Source of the DNA: Saccopteryx bilineata | Taxonomy: Eukaryota; Chordata; Mammalia; Chiroptera; Emballonuridae | DNA: 64,000 bases | Assembly: GCF_036850765.1 (NCBI RefSeq) | Contig: NC_089496.1 | Span: forward strand, 52,459,613 to 52,523,612 | Direction of reading: 5' to 3' | Part shown: piece by piece, positions 42,083-53,826 of the stretch | Position numbering within the stretch: the first letter of the stretch is position 1 | Layout: every line of letters starts with the position of its first letter | Translations under genes and position numbers: made by a program | The notes under the pieces: model-generated | The model's input: the letters and a program-made list of their open reading frames with translations, nothing else | Databases searched by the model: none | What the model was told of the DNA's origin: nothing

Positions 42083-44934
42083 ATTAAGGAGCCATGCTCT
42101 GTGAGATAACAAAAACAACTTCATCATCACACTCACCACGTTAGTTACAAAACAATTCCTCTCTCTCTGTAGAGTTTCTACAGACTCCCATGAAATTTCG
42201 ATGCAAGAATTCAAGAATTTCATAGACAATTCACTCATAAAAAATTGGAGAGTTAAAAAAAAGCAGTCAAATGTATTTTGAGGAGAATTTAAAAAAGTAC
42301 TAGTCCAAATGGACAGAGAAATTTCTATTTGCTGTGATCAGGTTCAACCATTTAAAAAATAGTTAAAATTTTACTTTAAAATTTCTGTTCTCAGAGTTAG
42401 TGTTTTTTTTTTTTTTTTATGGAAACGTGTGATTTCCCCTAAGGAAAAGTTAGTTTTACATTGATATACAGTTCACACATTTTTTTTACCTGATGGTTCA
42501 GATTTGCATGTAAAATATGCTTCGCGTTACAATTCTTGGGGGAAGGAAAAGAGAAAGTATGAATGCACCTACCAATATTTCACTTGATACAAATCTCCCT
42601 AGATTTCAACATTATTTTACCAAATGATAAGTGATACGCATTTGAGCTATTGATAAGGTTGACAGGGTATCCCGCAGAGAGGTGAGTGGGGCTAATCCTG
42701 ATTGCGTTGATAGTTCCGATGTGACCATGCTATACAGATTCCAGACAAGCACATGAAAATATGTAAATTGTCATGAGACTGCATATTAGGAAAAATTAAA
42801 AAAAAAAAGACTATTATAGTCTCAACAAACACTGACCCAAAGGAGGGAATTTAAGAGAAAATACAAACCTCCACGTATTTAGACAAATTATAGGTAAAAG
42901 TTAATGGTTTGCTGGGTGAATGTGAAGTCAGGATGGCCCCCACAGTCAACAAATTCTGTTCATTTGACATAGGATTCTGAAGTCATGAAAAATGGATAAT
43001 AGGTCTTATCATCGCTGGTTGAAATTATTCCTCATAACACGGAGGGTAAACTGAAGTTTTTCAATTATAATTTATTGAAGCACGTTTGACTGTGAAAAGC
43101 TGGTATCTTTTCTTTTAGTTCCTTAGCTGAACTCGAAATTCTTCCACTTGTATGTGCATTCTTCTGCTTAGAATCTGCGTTCCTTCCTCTGCCTTTCCAC
43201 AGAACCCGGATCCTCCCCTCTTCAGACTCTGGCACTGTCATTGAAGGGGTGGCCATGGCCACAGACCACTCCTGATGTCTCTCTTTCAGCATGTTCTGCC
43301 CTGTCTTACCCATCCGTACCAAAAGTGTGAGGTTTCCTCTGGGTCTCCATTAGAGTAACTAGAGAGGACTATTGAGGATTGGACCTTTCATACCAGCAAA
43401 AACAGTTCATTCAATTCAGGAGCGCTTGACTCTTGTGAGTATTTCCGATGAAGTTCTGATCTGTGAAAGATCTTACCAAGTCTCTTCATTAATTGAATGT
43501 GTCTGTGGGTGGCGCTCTATATGAGACATCCTGCAGGACATGTTCACAATTCCATCTCCTAGTTGGTATCTGTTCCTACAAGGAAGTAACCTTGGCGATA
43601 ACAACGGAGGGGTCACTGGAGAACAAGTGCCCATGCCTGAGCAATTGAGTGAGAAAAAGTGAGTGTGAGCATCCGTCTGCACGTGCAGTTTGGTCTGGAA
43701 ATTACGTTACTATGAAGAAAATACCGACTTTAAGATACATTGCCTGGCATCAAAGGATGTTTAATGAAAAGTATCCATTTTTTAGATTTAGGATAATGAA
43801 TTCCTGAAGGATTTCATAAAGCTTTTTATTTTTAAATTTAGGAGAATAAGAAAAATATCAGGTTGCGATATACGTTACCACGTTGCTGCTTTTTACAGGG
43901 ACCTAGTTACGCTAATTGGATCAGGCCATGGGATGAATTGCAACTTGAAATGTCATTTTCACTCAATATCTTATTTATTTTTATAATCCTTCTTGCTCAG
44001 CATGTAGTAGTACAGTTTCTTCCTTTCACGGTAGGTACTTCTGTATATTTTTCAGTTGAAATCTGTTTAGGGAGTAGGAGAAGTTTGTCTATTATAGATG
44101 GTCAGAGGTGAAGAATTTTTATGGATAGTGGGTGTATCTATGTGACTGGGGAATAGAATCATCTGAAAAAAATAAGTTTAATAATAAAAACCTTCCCAGG
44201 TGGACTGATTATTTACCAAAAGGAAGCTTCTATCTACTCTGTTCTGTGACTCAGGGCAAGAATCCACAGACGTTATTCCCCAAATAGGAGCCATAGGAGG
44301 GAGTGTTGACCTTCTCCTCATGGTTCAAGATGGCTCAACAACGCTGTGCCTATCCCATCCTACTGAAAGAAGCGAACTTCATTTTAGGGACAGGAAATGT
44401 TTTGCCTATTTTTGAACTCTAGATAAATTTAAAATAAGTGAATAAAGGTGAAAAAAAAAATAAAAGGAACACAGCATAGGTGGAGCCATTTTTGAAATCA
44501 GGTATAGCAAATTTGGATGAAAAAATATATTAATTATTTTATGAAATGTAAAAATCTATCTCTTCTAATTAAACTGCAAGCATGTTAATAAGGATTTATT
44601 AACAATTAACAAAAAATAGTTATCACGAGACATACAAACCACTGGAATTTTAAATTTGAGAAAAAATAGGAAAAATAAGAGAAGCATATAAACTAACAAA
44701 AATTAGTACCAATGAAAACGACTTTAAAAATATCCTACTGGAGATTTCAATACACTGCTCACAGAATGAGGAGATCAGGGAACGTGCAGATACTCCAGGA
44801 CTTGCAGCCTTTTGTATATAGTGCATTTTCACCAATGAAATACAAGTTGGTTTTTCATCTCATTTGCATAATCAATCAACTGTCTTTGACTTGCCCTTTG
44901 CTTTTCTGATGTTTTTGTTTAATAAAAAATAATA
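42083..44934. other. Long non-coding interval with little recognised
   Basis: T-run at 42402-42418. 44270-44400 (CTCCTCATGGTTCAAGATGGC) may be an old L1 or LTR fossil, but weakly. No exon signal; the CC-rich/CpG-poor composition is ordinary. Confidence 0.4.
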
Positions 44935-44949
44935 AAATGCTTCTTTTTT

Positions 44950-45289
44950 TTTTTTTTTTGTACTTTTCTGAAGCTGGAAATGGGGAGAGACAGTCAGACA
45001 GACTCCCGCATGCGCCCGACCGGGATCCACCTGGGGCGTCGCTCTGCTGTGGCCAGAGCCACTCTAGCGCCTGGGGCAGAGGCCAAGGAGCCATCCCCAG
45101 TGCCCGGGCCATCTTTGCTCCAATGGAGCCTTGGCTGCGGGAGGGGAAGAGAGAGACAGAGAGGAAGGAGGGGGTGGGGGTGGAGAAGCAAATGGGTGCT
45201 TCTCCTATGTGCCCTGGCCGGGAATCGAACTCAGGTCCCCCGCACGCCAGGCCGACGCTCTACCGCTGAGCCAACCGGCCAGGGCCTTC
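44950..45289 (-). mobile_element. Long bat tRNA-SINE (type A) with internal deletion
   Basis: Head on the minus strand GGCCCTGGCCGGTTGGCTCAG, B box AGTTCGATTCCC. Target duplication AAATGCTTCTTTTTT at 44935-44949 and 45290-45304. About 60 bp is missing between GATCCACC and GGGGCGTCGC compared with sister copies, removing both CTCF-like boxes. Confidence 0.97.
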
Positions 45290-45304
45290 AAATGCTTCTT
45301 TTTT

Positions 45305-46384
45305 ATTGCTTTATATTCGTTTTGAAATATCCCCTAATTTTCATGAGCGGTATCTAAATTTTATGACTTATTGATGTTGTTATATTCCTCTCAAAAGCAA
45401 TGATCTACTTTTTTTTAGCAAGCAGTTACCCAGATTGGGTTCCAACTGCGACCTCTGTCTCACTCGAAATAGGTTACAACCCAAATCTGAAGATGAAAAA
45501 CAACATGTTTAAACCTCTTAGCCAGGCTTCCGCCTGCACTGTTCATAGATCCGGCAGAGACTTGGGTAGTGGGTAGTGATTATACTCGTGACCCAGGATT
45601 TTCCGGCTGCGTTTCTGCCCCACCAGAAGAGTCTCATTCTTTTGATGAAATTTTAACACAACTTCAGATGTAAAGATGCCCTGCCCCCAGGACAAAGCCA
45701 AAATGAAACCTATCCACCTTTCCTCAGGTTTCAACTTCTCTCCAAAATCTGCCTGCTGTTCATCCTCTGGAGCCCTCAGGTAGTTGGGTTTGTCAGTTTT
45801 CTTTTTGTTTGTTTTTTGCATTAGTCCAGAGTTTATTCATAGTATATTTGGGATGATCAGAATCTCAGAGCCCCACCCTGACGAATGGTAACAACTCCAC
45901 CAAGCCTCTTTTCAATGCAATCGTCCATCTCACCCAGCAATTCCACTCCAAACTTGAATGACAGTCTCTTTCATTTTCAGACCTCTCCTTGCTTCCTGCC
46001 TCTGGTCTTGTTGTTCTTCTAGAATCAATCTGATCATTCTCACCGGTGTCTTATTCCTTTGCATGTTTGTGGTTTATTTTTAAATCTATATTTTCATTTC
46101 TTCAAGAAATTTAAAAACAATTCTCTTATATTCTGTATGAATTCATGCCAATATCAAGAGTTGGAAATCTAGTAGGCTGTTTCGTTAACCACTCATGGGG
46201 TGTATCCGATAAACGCTGTCATGTGCTCGTATTTGGCCTTTAAAGGGGAGATGATTTGAATTTGCTTTTCTGTCGAATCTTTCAATTCAATACACGCAGG
46301 GTCTATTCAGTTTTCTGCTTAAGAACTTTCTGAACCTTGAAATAAGAGTAAATCTAAATTACAATTAATTTGAGGAAGACCTTA
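45305..46384. other. Non-coding interval, nothing recognised
   Basis: Short chance open frames only. Confidence 0.45.
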
Positions 46385-46399
46385 TGGTTACAAATTCTT

Positions 46400-46797
46400 T
46401 TTTTTTATTTTTATTATTTTTTTTTCTGAAGCTGGAAACGGGGAGAGACAGACAGACTCCCGCATGCACCCGACCGGGATCCACCCGGCACGCCCACCAG
46501 GGGCGACACTCTGCCCACCAGGGGGCGATGCTCTGCCCCTCTGGGGCATCACTTTGCCGCGACCAGAGCCACTCTAGCGCCTGGGGCAGAGGCCAAGGAG
46601 CCATCCCCAGCGCCCGGGCCATCTTTGCTCCAATGGAGCCTCGGCTGCGGGAGGGGAAGAGAGAGACAGAGAGGAAGGAGAGGGGGAGGGGTGGAGAAGC
46701 AGATGGGCGCTTCTCCTGTGTGCTCTGGCCGGGAATCAAACCTGGGACTCCTGCACGCCAGGCTGATGCTCTACCACTGAGCCAACCGGCCAGGGCC
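46400..46797 (-). mobile_element. Long bat tRNA-SINE (type A)
   Basis: Complete element with tail on the left (T/A-rich 46400-46424) and head at 46797. The exact 15-bp target duplication TGGTTACAAATTCTT lies at 46385-46399 and 46798-46812. CTCF core on the plus strand at 46515-46526. Confidence 0.98.
46515..46526 (+). promoter_or_regulatory. CTCF-core match inside type A SINE
   Basis: CCACCAGGGGGC followed by GATG. A weaker box, one G short, lies just upstream. Confidence 0.5.
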
Positions 46798-46812
46798 TGG
46801 TTACAAATTCTT

Positions 46813-47570
46813 AAGAGTCTTTGGTGTCCATCTGAATCTGCCTAAAACAGGTAATTATCTTGACATCTTCCTTTGCTGGCATGTTGAATTTTCTGTTACC
46901 CCTTTTATCAACATCCCCTTTGAGGGTTCTGGCTTTTATATGTGGGTGTCAATTCTAATTTGTCACTTTTTAAGAGTCCTAGAGATTGTATTAATTTCAC
47001 TACAGAGCTTTTAACATTCCAGTGTCATCCCTAGTTAAGAGCGAGTGTCTTAGTGCATTCATAGATTCTAGATTTGCCTACTCTTTTGCTTATACTTCTC
47101 ATTAAAAACAAAAAACAAAAAACTCAGCTATTCATGTTATAACCTATTTGGTTTATTTTTTTCTGCACCCAGAAGTTGTATAATGCCGGTGATTTTTAGA
47201 ACACCCAGCCCACCGTACTGGGAGGAGTTCCAGACTGTCTGCCCACTCTTTCAACTTGGCAGTTCCCTCATTCCCTTTAAATTAATAGAAAATGTCAGGA
47301 AGCTAAATTGGTCTTATTTAAACTCTCTCTAGTTCATCAATAATTTATTCATATCCAATTGATTGCCTTTTCTCCTCTCCTTAAAGTTCTCAATTCCTTT
47401 CAGCAGATAACCTACTATTTTCTGAAACCGTTTGATATTAATTGTTTATCCTTCCCATTTTCCGGCCTCAAATATCTGTATTTTTACACATTCTCTTTTC
47501 TTTACCTTCTTCCGTCTCCAAGATGCATTCTGACCCTTGTGCCTGACTTTTACTCTTTGAATCGCCTTCA
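46813..47570. other. Non-coding interval, pyrimidine-rich toward the end
   Basis: 47200-47570 and its continuation 48009-48900 may be an old L2-type element split by the SINE. Only the later part has phrases I can align. Confidence 0.4.
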
Positions 47571-47584
47571 AAACCATGTGCATT

Positions 47585-47994
47585 GGCCCTGGCCGGTTGG
47601 CTCAGTGGTAGAGCGTCGGCCTAGCGTGCAGCGGTCCCGGGTTTGATTCCCGGCCAGGGCACACAGGAGAAGCGCCCATCTGCTTCTCCACCCCTCCCCC
47701 TCTCCTTCCTCTCTGTCTCTCTCTTCCCCTCCCACAGCCGAGGCTCCATTGAAGCAAAGATGGCCCGGGCGCTGGGGATGGCTCCTTGGCCTCTGCCCCG
47801 GGCGCTAGAGTGGCTCTGGTCGCAACAGAGCGACGCCCCAGAGGGGCAGAGCATTGCCCCCTGGTGGGCAGAGCGTCGCCCCCTGGTGGGCGTGCCGGGT
47901 GGATCCCGGTCGGGCGCATGCGGGAGTCTGTCTGACTGTCTCTCCCCGTTTCCAGCTTCAGAAAAATACAAAAAACAAAACAAAACAAAACAAA
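47585..47994 (+). mobile_element. Long bat tRNA-SINE (type A), near-consensus
   Basis: GGCCCTGGCCGGTTGGCTCAG head, CCTAGCGTGC arm (tRNA-Ala-like), GGGTTTGATTCCC B box, full body, (CAAAA)n tail. Target duplication AAACCATGTGCATT at 47571-47584 and 47995-48008. Two CTCF cores on the minus strand (47856-47867, 47878-47889). Among the best-preserved copies, so likely young. Source of 128- and 171-codon spurious frames. Confidence 0.98.
47856..47889 (-). promoter_or_regulatory. Two tandem CTCF-core matches inside type A SINE
   Basis: GCCCCCTGGTGG occurs at 47856-47867 and again at 47878-47889, 22 bp apart. Confidence 0.5.
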
Positions 47995-48008
47995 AAACCA
48001 TGTGCATT

Positions 48009-49409
48009 AAGGATCATTGTCACTACGTTTTTGAATACCCAGCCTTTCCACGCTCACTGTACAGTACAGTCTCCGTTCTTCCACATCTCCTACCGCTCCT
48101 TGGAACATACCTTCCTTCAAGCAACACCTTCCCCTTCCTGTACCCTCACATCGTCTGAGAAAGCAGGTTCTCCCTTCATCATCACCCACGTGATTGGAAA
48201 TTATATTGACACAAATTCTCCAATGATTCACCCCAACTAAGCCCTTTGCCTTTTTCTCATCTCCGGAACCTTTCTGCCAATTACGTCAACTTCACATCAT
48301 TAACTCACTGACCTTTCGGAAATCTCCTTACTGACTTTGCTTCTCATTCGTGTCCTTCTCCGAGGATTCACGCAATCCTCAAGATGCCAGCTTTTGTTGT
48401 CAAGCTCCTACCCCTCATGACTCTCTCCATCAGTTACTGACCTCAACCCGTGGTTCAAAGTATCACAAAATCAATTCCGAGCAGATAGTCCCAAGTCCCT
48501 CCTTGCCTCGCAGTCATCAATGCAGACGGCGCCTAAGACGTTCTTTCCTCCTCCCTCTTTGCAGCTCGCTGGGAGCAGCTGCCCCACGGAGACGATTCTA
48601 CGCACACCAAGTATTCTTCATCGCCGCCCTCAGCTCTTCGCTTCACGGTGCTGTCGCCTACGTAGCCTCTGACTTTCTCTGCCCCTCTTCCCTCAACCTC
48701 ATTCTGCGTAGCCAAGCGGAGCTAACTTCCCAAGAAATGTGGCTCTGACCCTGTCACCACCATCCTGCTCAGAAACATTCTTTCATTGCTCCCAGAGTAG
48801 AAAAACTGCCGGGCACCAGGGACTTCTATCATCTGAGCCCCGTGTAGCGTCGCAGTTAGTCCTGGGTCACTCTGGGCACGCTGGTGACCAATCAGTTTAG
48901 ACACTCCGTGCGATTATACTATCTCAGTCAAGGTTCTGACCTCGAGGAACGGAAATCCACTCAAGCTCGTTAACATGAAGGAGAGAGTCTTTTGAAAGGG
49001 CAACGGATCTTTAAATGGAACCGAAACAGGGGGAAATCACACGAAACTTGAAGGTGAGACTTGAGAAACGATTGGAGTTGGGAGCAACCCCTTGCAACTT
49101 CCTTTACTTCTCAGCAAATCCACAGAATATCGCTTCCGGGGCCCTGAATCTACTACGGTATCTCTGTGGACTCACCGGCACCGTCCTATCTCAGGACCTT
49201 CGTTTCTCAGAAATTTTGAAAGAGAGTCTTTTTGGCCTAGACTCCAGGTGGGCACTGTTCCAGGGAAGGAGTCTTAAACTAGGCAGGCAGTCAAGCGTCA
49301 AGTCAAGGACATACACTGTTTTCTGTCCCTGAACTATTTTTTACATGATGCCTTCTACTTCCCCAGGCCTCCCCCACCCCACACAGTTTTCTAAATACCC
49401 GGAATCATT
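48009..49409 (+). repeat. Decayed L2-like sequence and unassigned pyrimidine-rich DNA
   Basis: 48740-48830 (GGCTCTGACCCTGTCACC...TCTTTCATTGCTCCCAGAG) resembles an internal L2 3' segment, in line with the clear L2 end downstream at 49410. The open frame of 132 codons at 48350-48748 is unsupported. Confidence 0.4.
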
Positions 49410-49622
49410 TATCTTTCAAGACCCTACACAAATGCTCTATCCTCTTTGAAGTGTTCCCTGACCTCTCAACTGAAACTAATCTCTCCGTCCTGTGGATTCC
49501 TGTAGCTCTTCTTCCGACTCCCTGCGGTGGCCCGTTATCTCCCCAGTTCAGCCGAAAACGGGGAACTAGGGTATTCCCCTACCATGCTTAGGTCAGTGCA
49601 CTGATAAATGTTTGCTGAACGG
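49410..49622 (+). mobile_element. L2 LINE 3' end
   Basis: TTTCAAGACCCTACACAAATG, GAAGTGTTCCCTGACC, and terminal GATAAATGTTTGCTGAACG reproduce the L2 3' end in order. Confidence 0.82.
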
Positions 49623-50858
49623 CAAATAGGATTCTAAAGGATAATTCAAGGCAGGAAGTACTTTCTAGACTTTTTCAGAAAGTATGCCATGTATTGTCCC
49701 AATACTCCTACATGTGAGAGGTAATGTATGGGCATTAGAACATATCCCAAACTATTCATTCTCAGTTTAAAACAAACAAACAAACAAACAAACAAAAACA
49801 GACTGCATTTATGTCCAAAAAATGATAGATTTACTTTTAAGAAGAAGAATAAACAAATAGGAAAATATCCGATCATTTGATAAGAATTCACCATAGACTC
49901 AGAGGGCTCTAGTCCTGGGTTGAAGCCTTACTTGTGGTAATAAGGTTCTTGACTTCGGATCAAGAATGCTAGCATTAGTTAACCATTCTATGACCTTCCT
50001 CTAAGTAAAACAGTTGTTAAACTCTGTTGGATTGTTAATCAGTATCTCATCTTCTGCGAAGAGGAGTGATACACACACAAGCCACAAGATATATATATAT
50101 ATACTGCAATTCCTTAGTTTCTTCTAGTCTGTTAAATCCTAACTTGTACACATATACTATTCAGATTGTCCGAGGGAATGGAACCCAGTCTAGAGAGAAA
50201 CTGTGGTCCATCATGAAGCCAGGGCTATGAAAATATGAAAAGCATCTCTGCACCAAAATGCCAAGACTCGTTAAGCTGTGAAAGTGTTAGCTATTAGTGT
50301 ACACAAGGCTGGGGCAGAAAGCACCTGTCGACCTCCAGACAGTTGCTCGGATCCCCTGCAGCGCACGGTTGACACGTAAGCTGGACGTCGGTGGAGCATT
50401 CTGTTAGCTTTCAGGATTAGGAGTTCAACATGACTTGATCTCTACAAAGGTCATTCTGCTCTCTCTGGTACTTTTACTCCATATTTTACCTTCTTACCCC
50501 CCCCCCCTCTCTGGCCAATTAGAGTAGTTTATCCTGCTCGCACATTTTAAATAATACTTTTGAACTGTATGCAGTGAGATGTATTTGTGGTCCCTGTATT
50601 CAATCTTCTGTATGATGCTTAAATAAAGACAGACAAGTAGCCTTTCAAGGTATCGTTCATTTATTTATAGCAGCCCCTCTGCTCCAAGGCATTCCTAATC
50701 AATTGATGTTGTCTCTTCTTGCAAAAATTTTGTTGCACGTTGGTGTTTCCCTGTCCAGACTACAGTCCTTAGCAGAATTATTATAAATGTTCACCATGGG
50801 ATTTTTTTTTTTGCATTGGTCCTAGGTTTGTCAAATAAAATTCCAATATAATTTTTTT
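49623..50858. other. Non-coding interval with minor simple repeats
   Basis: (CAAA)n at 49772-49798, (TA)n at 50088-50102, C-run near 50499-50507. Nothing else. Confidence 0.5.
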
Positions 50859-50875
50859 TATATTTCCCCCCTTTA

Positions 50876-50929
50876 TTTTTTTTTTAATTTTTTTTTTAAA
50901 TTTTTCTTTTATTAATTTTTTTTAGAGAG

Positions 50930-50982
<53 letters not shown>

Positions 50983-51107
50983 GGGAGGGAGGAGCAGGAA
51001 GCATCAACTCCCATATATGCCTTGACCAGGCAAGCCCAGGGTTTTGAACCGGCGACCTCAGCATTCCAGGTCAATGCTTTATCCACTGCGCCACCACAGG
51101 TCAGGCC
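50876..51107 (-). mobile_element. Short bat tRNA-SINE (type C)
   Basis: On the minus strand GGCCTGACCTGTGGTGGCGC, CAGTGGATAAAGCATTGACC, B-box-like CCGGTTCAAAACCC, then ATGGGAGTTGATGCTTCCTG and a CT run (GA at 50934-50979). A perfect 17-bp target duplication TATATTTCCCCCCTTTA lies at 50859-50875 and 51108-51124. The head is type-B-like but the body is shorter and different. Confidence 0.97.
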
Positions 51108-51124
51108 TATATTTCCCCCCTTTA

Positions 51125-51909
51125 ATAAATGTTTTGTTTATAGTCAATAGTATCGCCAAGGGTTGACTTTGACCCCCATAAATCTCCATTAGGTTCTCTA
51201 ATGTCCCTTCTTCCAAAATAAGCGTACAATATATGTAGAAATGACAGGTCCACTTTGCAAACGCAGCTTCTAGAAACAGCGCCCCCTGGTGCTCCCTTTC
51301 CGACTAGGTTACTACCCTTGTCCCCTCATATATACTCAGCATTTTGTAACATGGCTTTCTGCACATTCTTTCCGTTGAAGAATATGAAGAGACAGCATGT
51401 TACCCAAGTTCCTGCCTGTCTTTTACCATCTGTCATTGTCAAACACGTGTACCGGGTACTCAATAGCTGTATGTTGAACACAATTATTCTTGGACAGGTT
51501 CTTGCCTCTCTTTGGGCTGAAAAAAATTTTTTGCATGAGATGATCTGTGTGTATGCTGTCAACCTGACCACTGGATTGTACAATGTGCTGTCATTATAAT
51601 TTGATTCAATTAGACTTAGATGTAATTGAACATAAAAATGTTTCCTCTTTTCCTTTGTTTCCCTTAAGCAGAGTCTGCACAGGTCTTGGCCAGATGTAGC
51701 ATCTTTTCCACCAGTAATATGTCAGAGTTCCAGTGAATTTTTAAGAGATCTAAAAAGTTACGTCATGCTTCATAATTAAGTGTGTTGTTACATTGTTGCT
51801 AGTGACTGGGTGTTATTAGGCCTTTAATTTTTCAGATTGGGTCATGCTATAAACCTAATATATGAATGCCAAGTGGAACCTTGAAATCCTGAAAATTCAC
51901 CTCAAAAAT
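51125..51909. other. Non-coding interval holding a CTCF-like site
   Basis: Apart from the site at 51280, nothing recognised. A 114-codon frame (51255-51599) lacks support. Confidence 0.45.
51280..51291 (-). promoter_or_regulatory. Strong CTCF-like site outside any SINE
   Basis: Plus strand CAGCGCCCCCTGGTGCTCCC. On the minus strand GCACCAGGGGGCGCTG differs from the classical CTCF consensus CCACCAGGGGGCGCT only at the first position. It is not embedded in a recognisable SINE. Motif evidence only. Confidence 0.55.
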
Positions 51910-51919
51910 AAGAATTCTA

Positions 51920-52247
51920 ACCTGACCAGGTGGTGGTGCAGTGGATAGAGCGTCAGACTGGGTTGCAGAGGACCCAAGTTTGAAACCCTGAGGGCGCTGG
52001 CTTAAGCACGGCCTCATCTGGTTTGAGCAAGGCTCACCAGCTTGAGCCCAAGGTCACTGGCTCAAGCAAGGGGTCACTCGGTCTGCTGTAGCCCCTCGGT
52101 CAAGGCACACTGAGAAAGCAATCAATGAACTACTAAGGTGCTACAAGAAAGAATTGATGTTTCTCATCTCTCTCCCTTCCTGTCTGTCCCTGTCTGTCTC
52201 TCTCTCTCTCTGTTTCTCTCTCTGTGTCTCTTATCACACACACGCAC

Positions 52248-52289
<42 letters not shown>

Positions 52290-52329
52290 TATTACACACA
52301 CACACACACACACACAAATGTTTAAAAAA
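51920..52329 (+). mobile_element. Bat tRNA-SINE (type B) with expanded CT/CA tail
   Basis: ACCTGACCAGGTGGTGGTGC head, AAAGCAATCAATGAACTAC body. Flanks AAGAATTCTA at 51910-51919 and 52330-52339 mark the target duplication. The tail (52170-52318) has grown into CTGTC, CT and CA tracts that produce serine/leucine-rich spurious frames. Confidence 0.97.
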
Positions 52330-52339
52330 AAGAATTCTA

Positions 52340-52464
52340 TTTTGTCATTGGTGGACCCACTTGCTGCATGTATAATACCCTGAGGCTTGAGGGGGCTATT
52401 CTTCTGCCAGCAATGCTGTCTGATTGCTTTTCCTTCGTGAGGATTATTTAGCCATCTTATCTTT
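52340..52464. other. Short spacer
   Basis: Nothing recognised. Confidence 0.4.
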
Positions 52465-52740
52465 ATACTTTGAGATCCAGTTTAAAGATCACCTTACTTC
52501 AAGAAGCCTTTCTTAGTTCTTTATGTTTATCTTTCCTTATCTCACCCTCACCAAATCTGATGACACATACATGTATTTTATTAAAGTTGTTTTGAATATT
52601 TGTCTCATTAAAACCAGTAGTATATGGGGATTAGTGATCTAGTCTTATTTTCTTTGTATTCCTAAGTCTCCACTAAGCCCTGGACAATGAAATTAACCAC
52701 ATCTATGCATATTACTTGGTATGTGTGAATATTTTGGAAG
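52465..52740 (+). mobile_element. L2 LINE 3' fragment
   Basis: GAGATCCAGTTTAAAGATCACC, TTCAAGAAGCCTTTCTTAG, GTCTTATTTTCTTTGTATTCC and CTAAGCCCTGGACAATG follow the L2 3' region in order; decayed. Confidence 0.75.
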
Positions 52741-53422
52741 GCTCAGCTAATACTATGTGTTGAAAGCAAATGCATACATGATAAGAGTAACCTTTTCAAA
52801 TGTCATTTTAGAAGTGCCATGACAAGAAGTGACAATGGTGGACTGCTAGTTCAGGAATGATTTCTGATCTTAAAATAAGACAATTTATCCTTGTCATTGC
52901 TAGGTCATTAATGTAAATTTCATTTGCATATTCTTGTACTTAATTTTTGTTCATTCTTTAATCTTATAATTACTCCTCGTAATACTTTGAAAAGGTGACC
53001 TTGGGAAGTGATTAACATATATGTTTAGAATGACAGAGTAATTGCTTTTTGATTAGTGTGCAGTTTTTGAACACATAAACAGTAGATTAACCCAGGAAGA
53101 ATGCTTCTCAATCTAAAAAAAAACTGGTGGACAAGGCTTAACTCTATCCTCTTTTTTAAAGAAAGGTAGTGAATTTATTATAAATATAATACTAAATGAA
53201 TAGAAGCTTTGGATAGAAACTGACGTCTCAGCGTTAGCCTTCAATATAGCTTTGCTTTGCCGTCTTTTGTTTTCTTATATCAATATTTCCCCTTCGTTTC
53301 CTTCCTTGATTTTTGTGCCGCGGGCTCACCGCCGTCCCTCCACAATGCCGTTGGCTATCACTCTGGTTCCCACGGGTTCTGACGTCTCTGTTCCATACTT
53401 CTTCCCCCCTTTCACTTCCTGT
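52741..53422. other. Non-coding interval, nothing recognised
   Basis: 53280-53420 is more GC-rich and pyrimidine-rich and continues across the SINE into 53827. Confidence 0.4.
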
Positions 53423-53434
53423 GATGCTTTCATT

Positions 53435-53814
53435 TTTTTTTTTTTCTGAAGCTGGAAACGGGGAGAGACAGTCAGACAGACTCCCGCATGCGCCCGACCG
53501 AGATCCACCGGGCACGCCCACCAGGGGGCGACGCTCTGCCCACCAGGGGGCGATGCTCTGCCCCTCCGGGGTGTCGCTCTGCGGTGACCAGAACCACTCT
53601 AGCGCCTGGGGCAGAGGCCAAGGAGCCATCCCCAGCGCCCGGGCCATCTTTGCTCCAATGGAGCCTCGGCTGCGGGAGGGGAAGAGAGAAACAGAGAGGA
53701 AGGGGGGGGGGAGAAGCAAATGGGCGCTTCTCCTGTGTGCCCTGGCCGGGAATCGAACCCGGGTCCCCCGCAGGCCAGGTCGACACTCTACCACTGAGCC
53801 AACCGGCCAGGGCC
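53435..53814 (-). mobile_element. Long bat tRNA-SINE (type A)
   Basis: Complete; head at the right end GGCCCTGGCCGGTTGGCTCAG. Target duplication GATGCTTTCATT at 53423-53434 and 53815-53826. Two intact CTCF cores on the plus strand at 53518-53529 and 53540-53551. The 220-codon plus-strand frame and the 186-codon minus-strand frame over this locus are SINE artefacts. Confidence 0.98.
53518..53551 (+). promoter_or_regulatory. Two tandem CTCF-core matches inside type A SINE
   Basis: CCACCAGGGGGCGA occurs twice, 22 bp apart. Confidence 0.5.
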
Positions 53815-53826
53815 GATGCTTTCATT

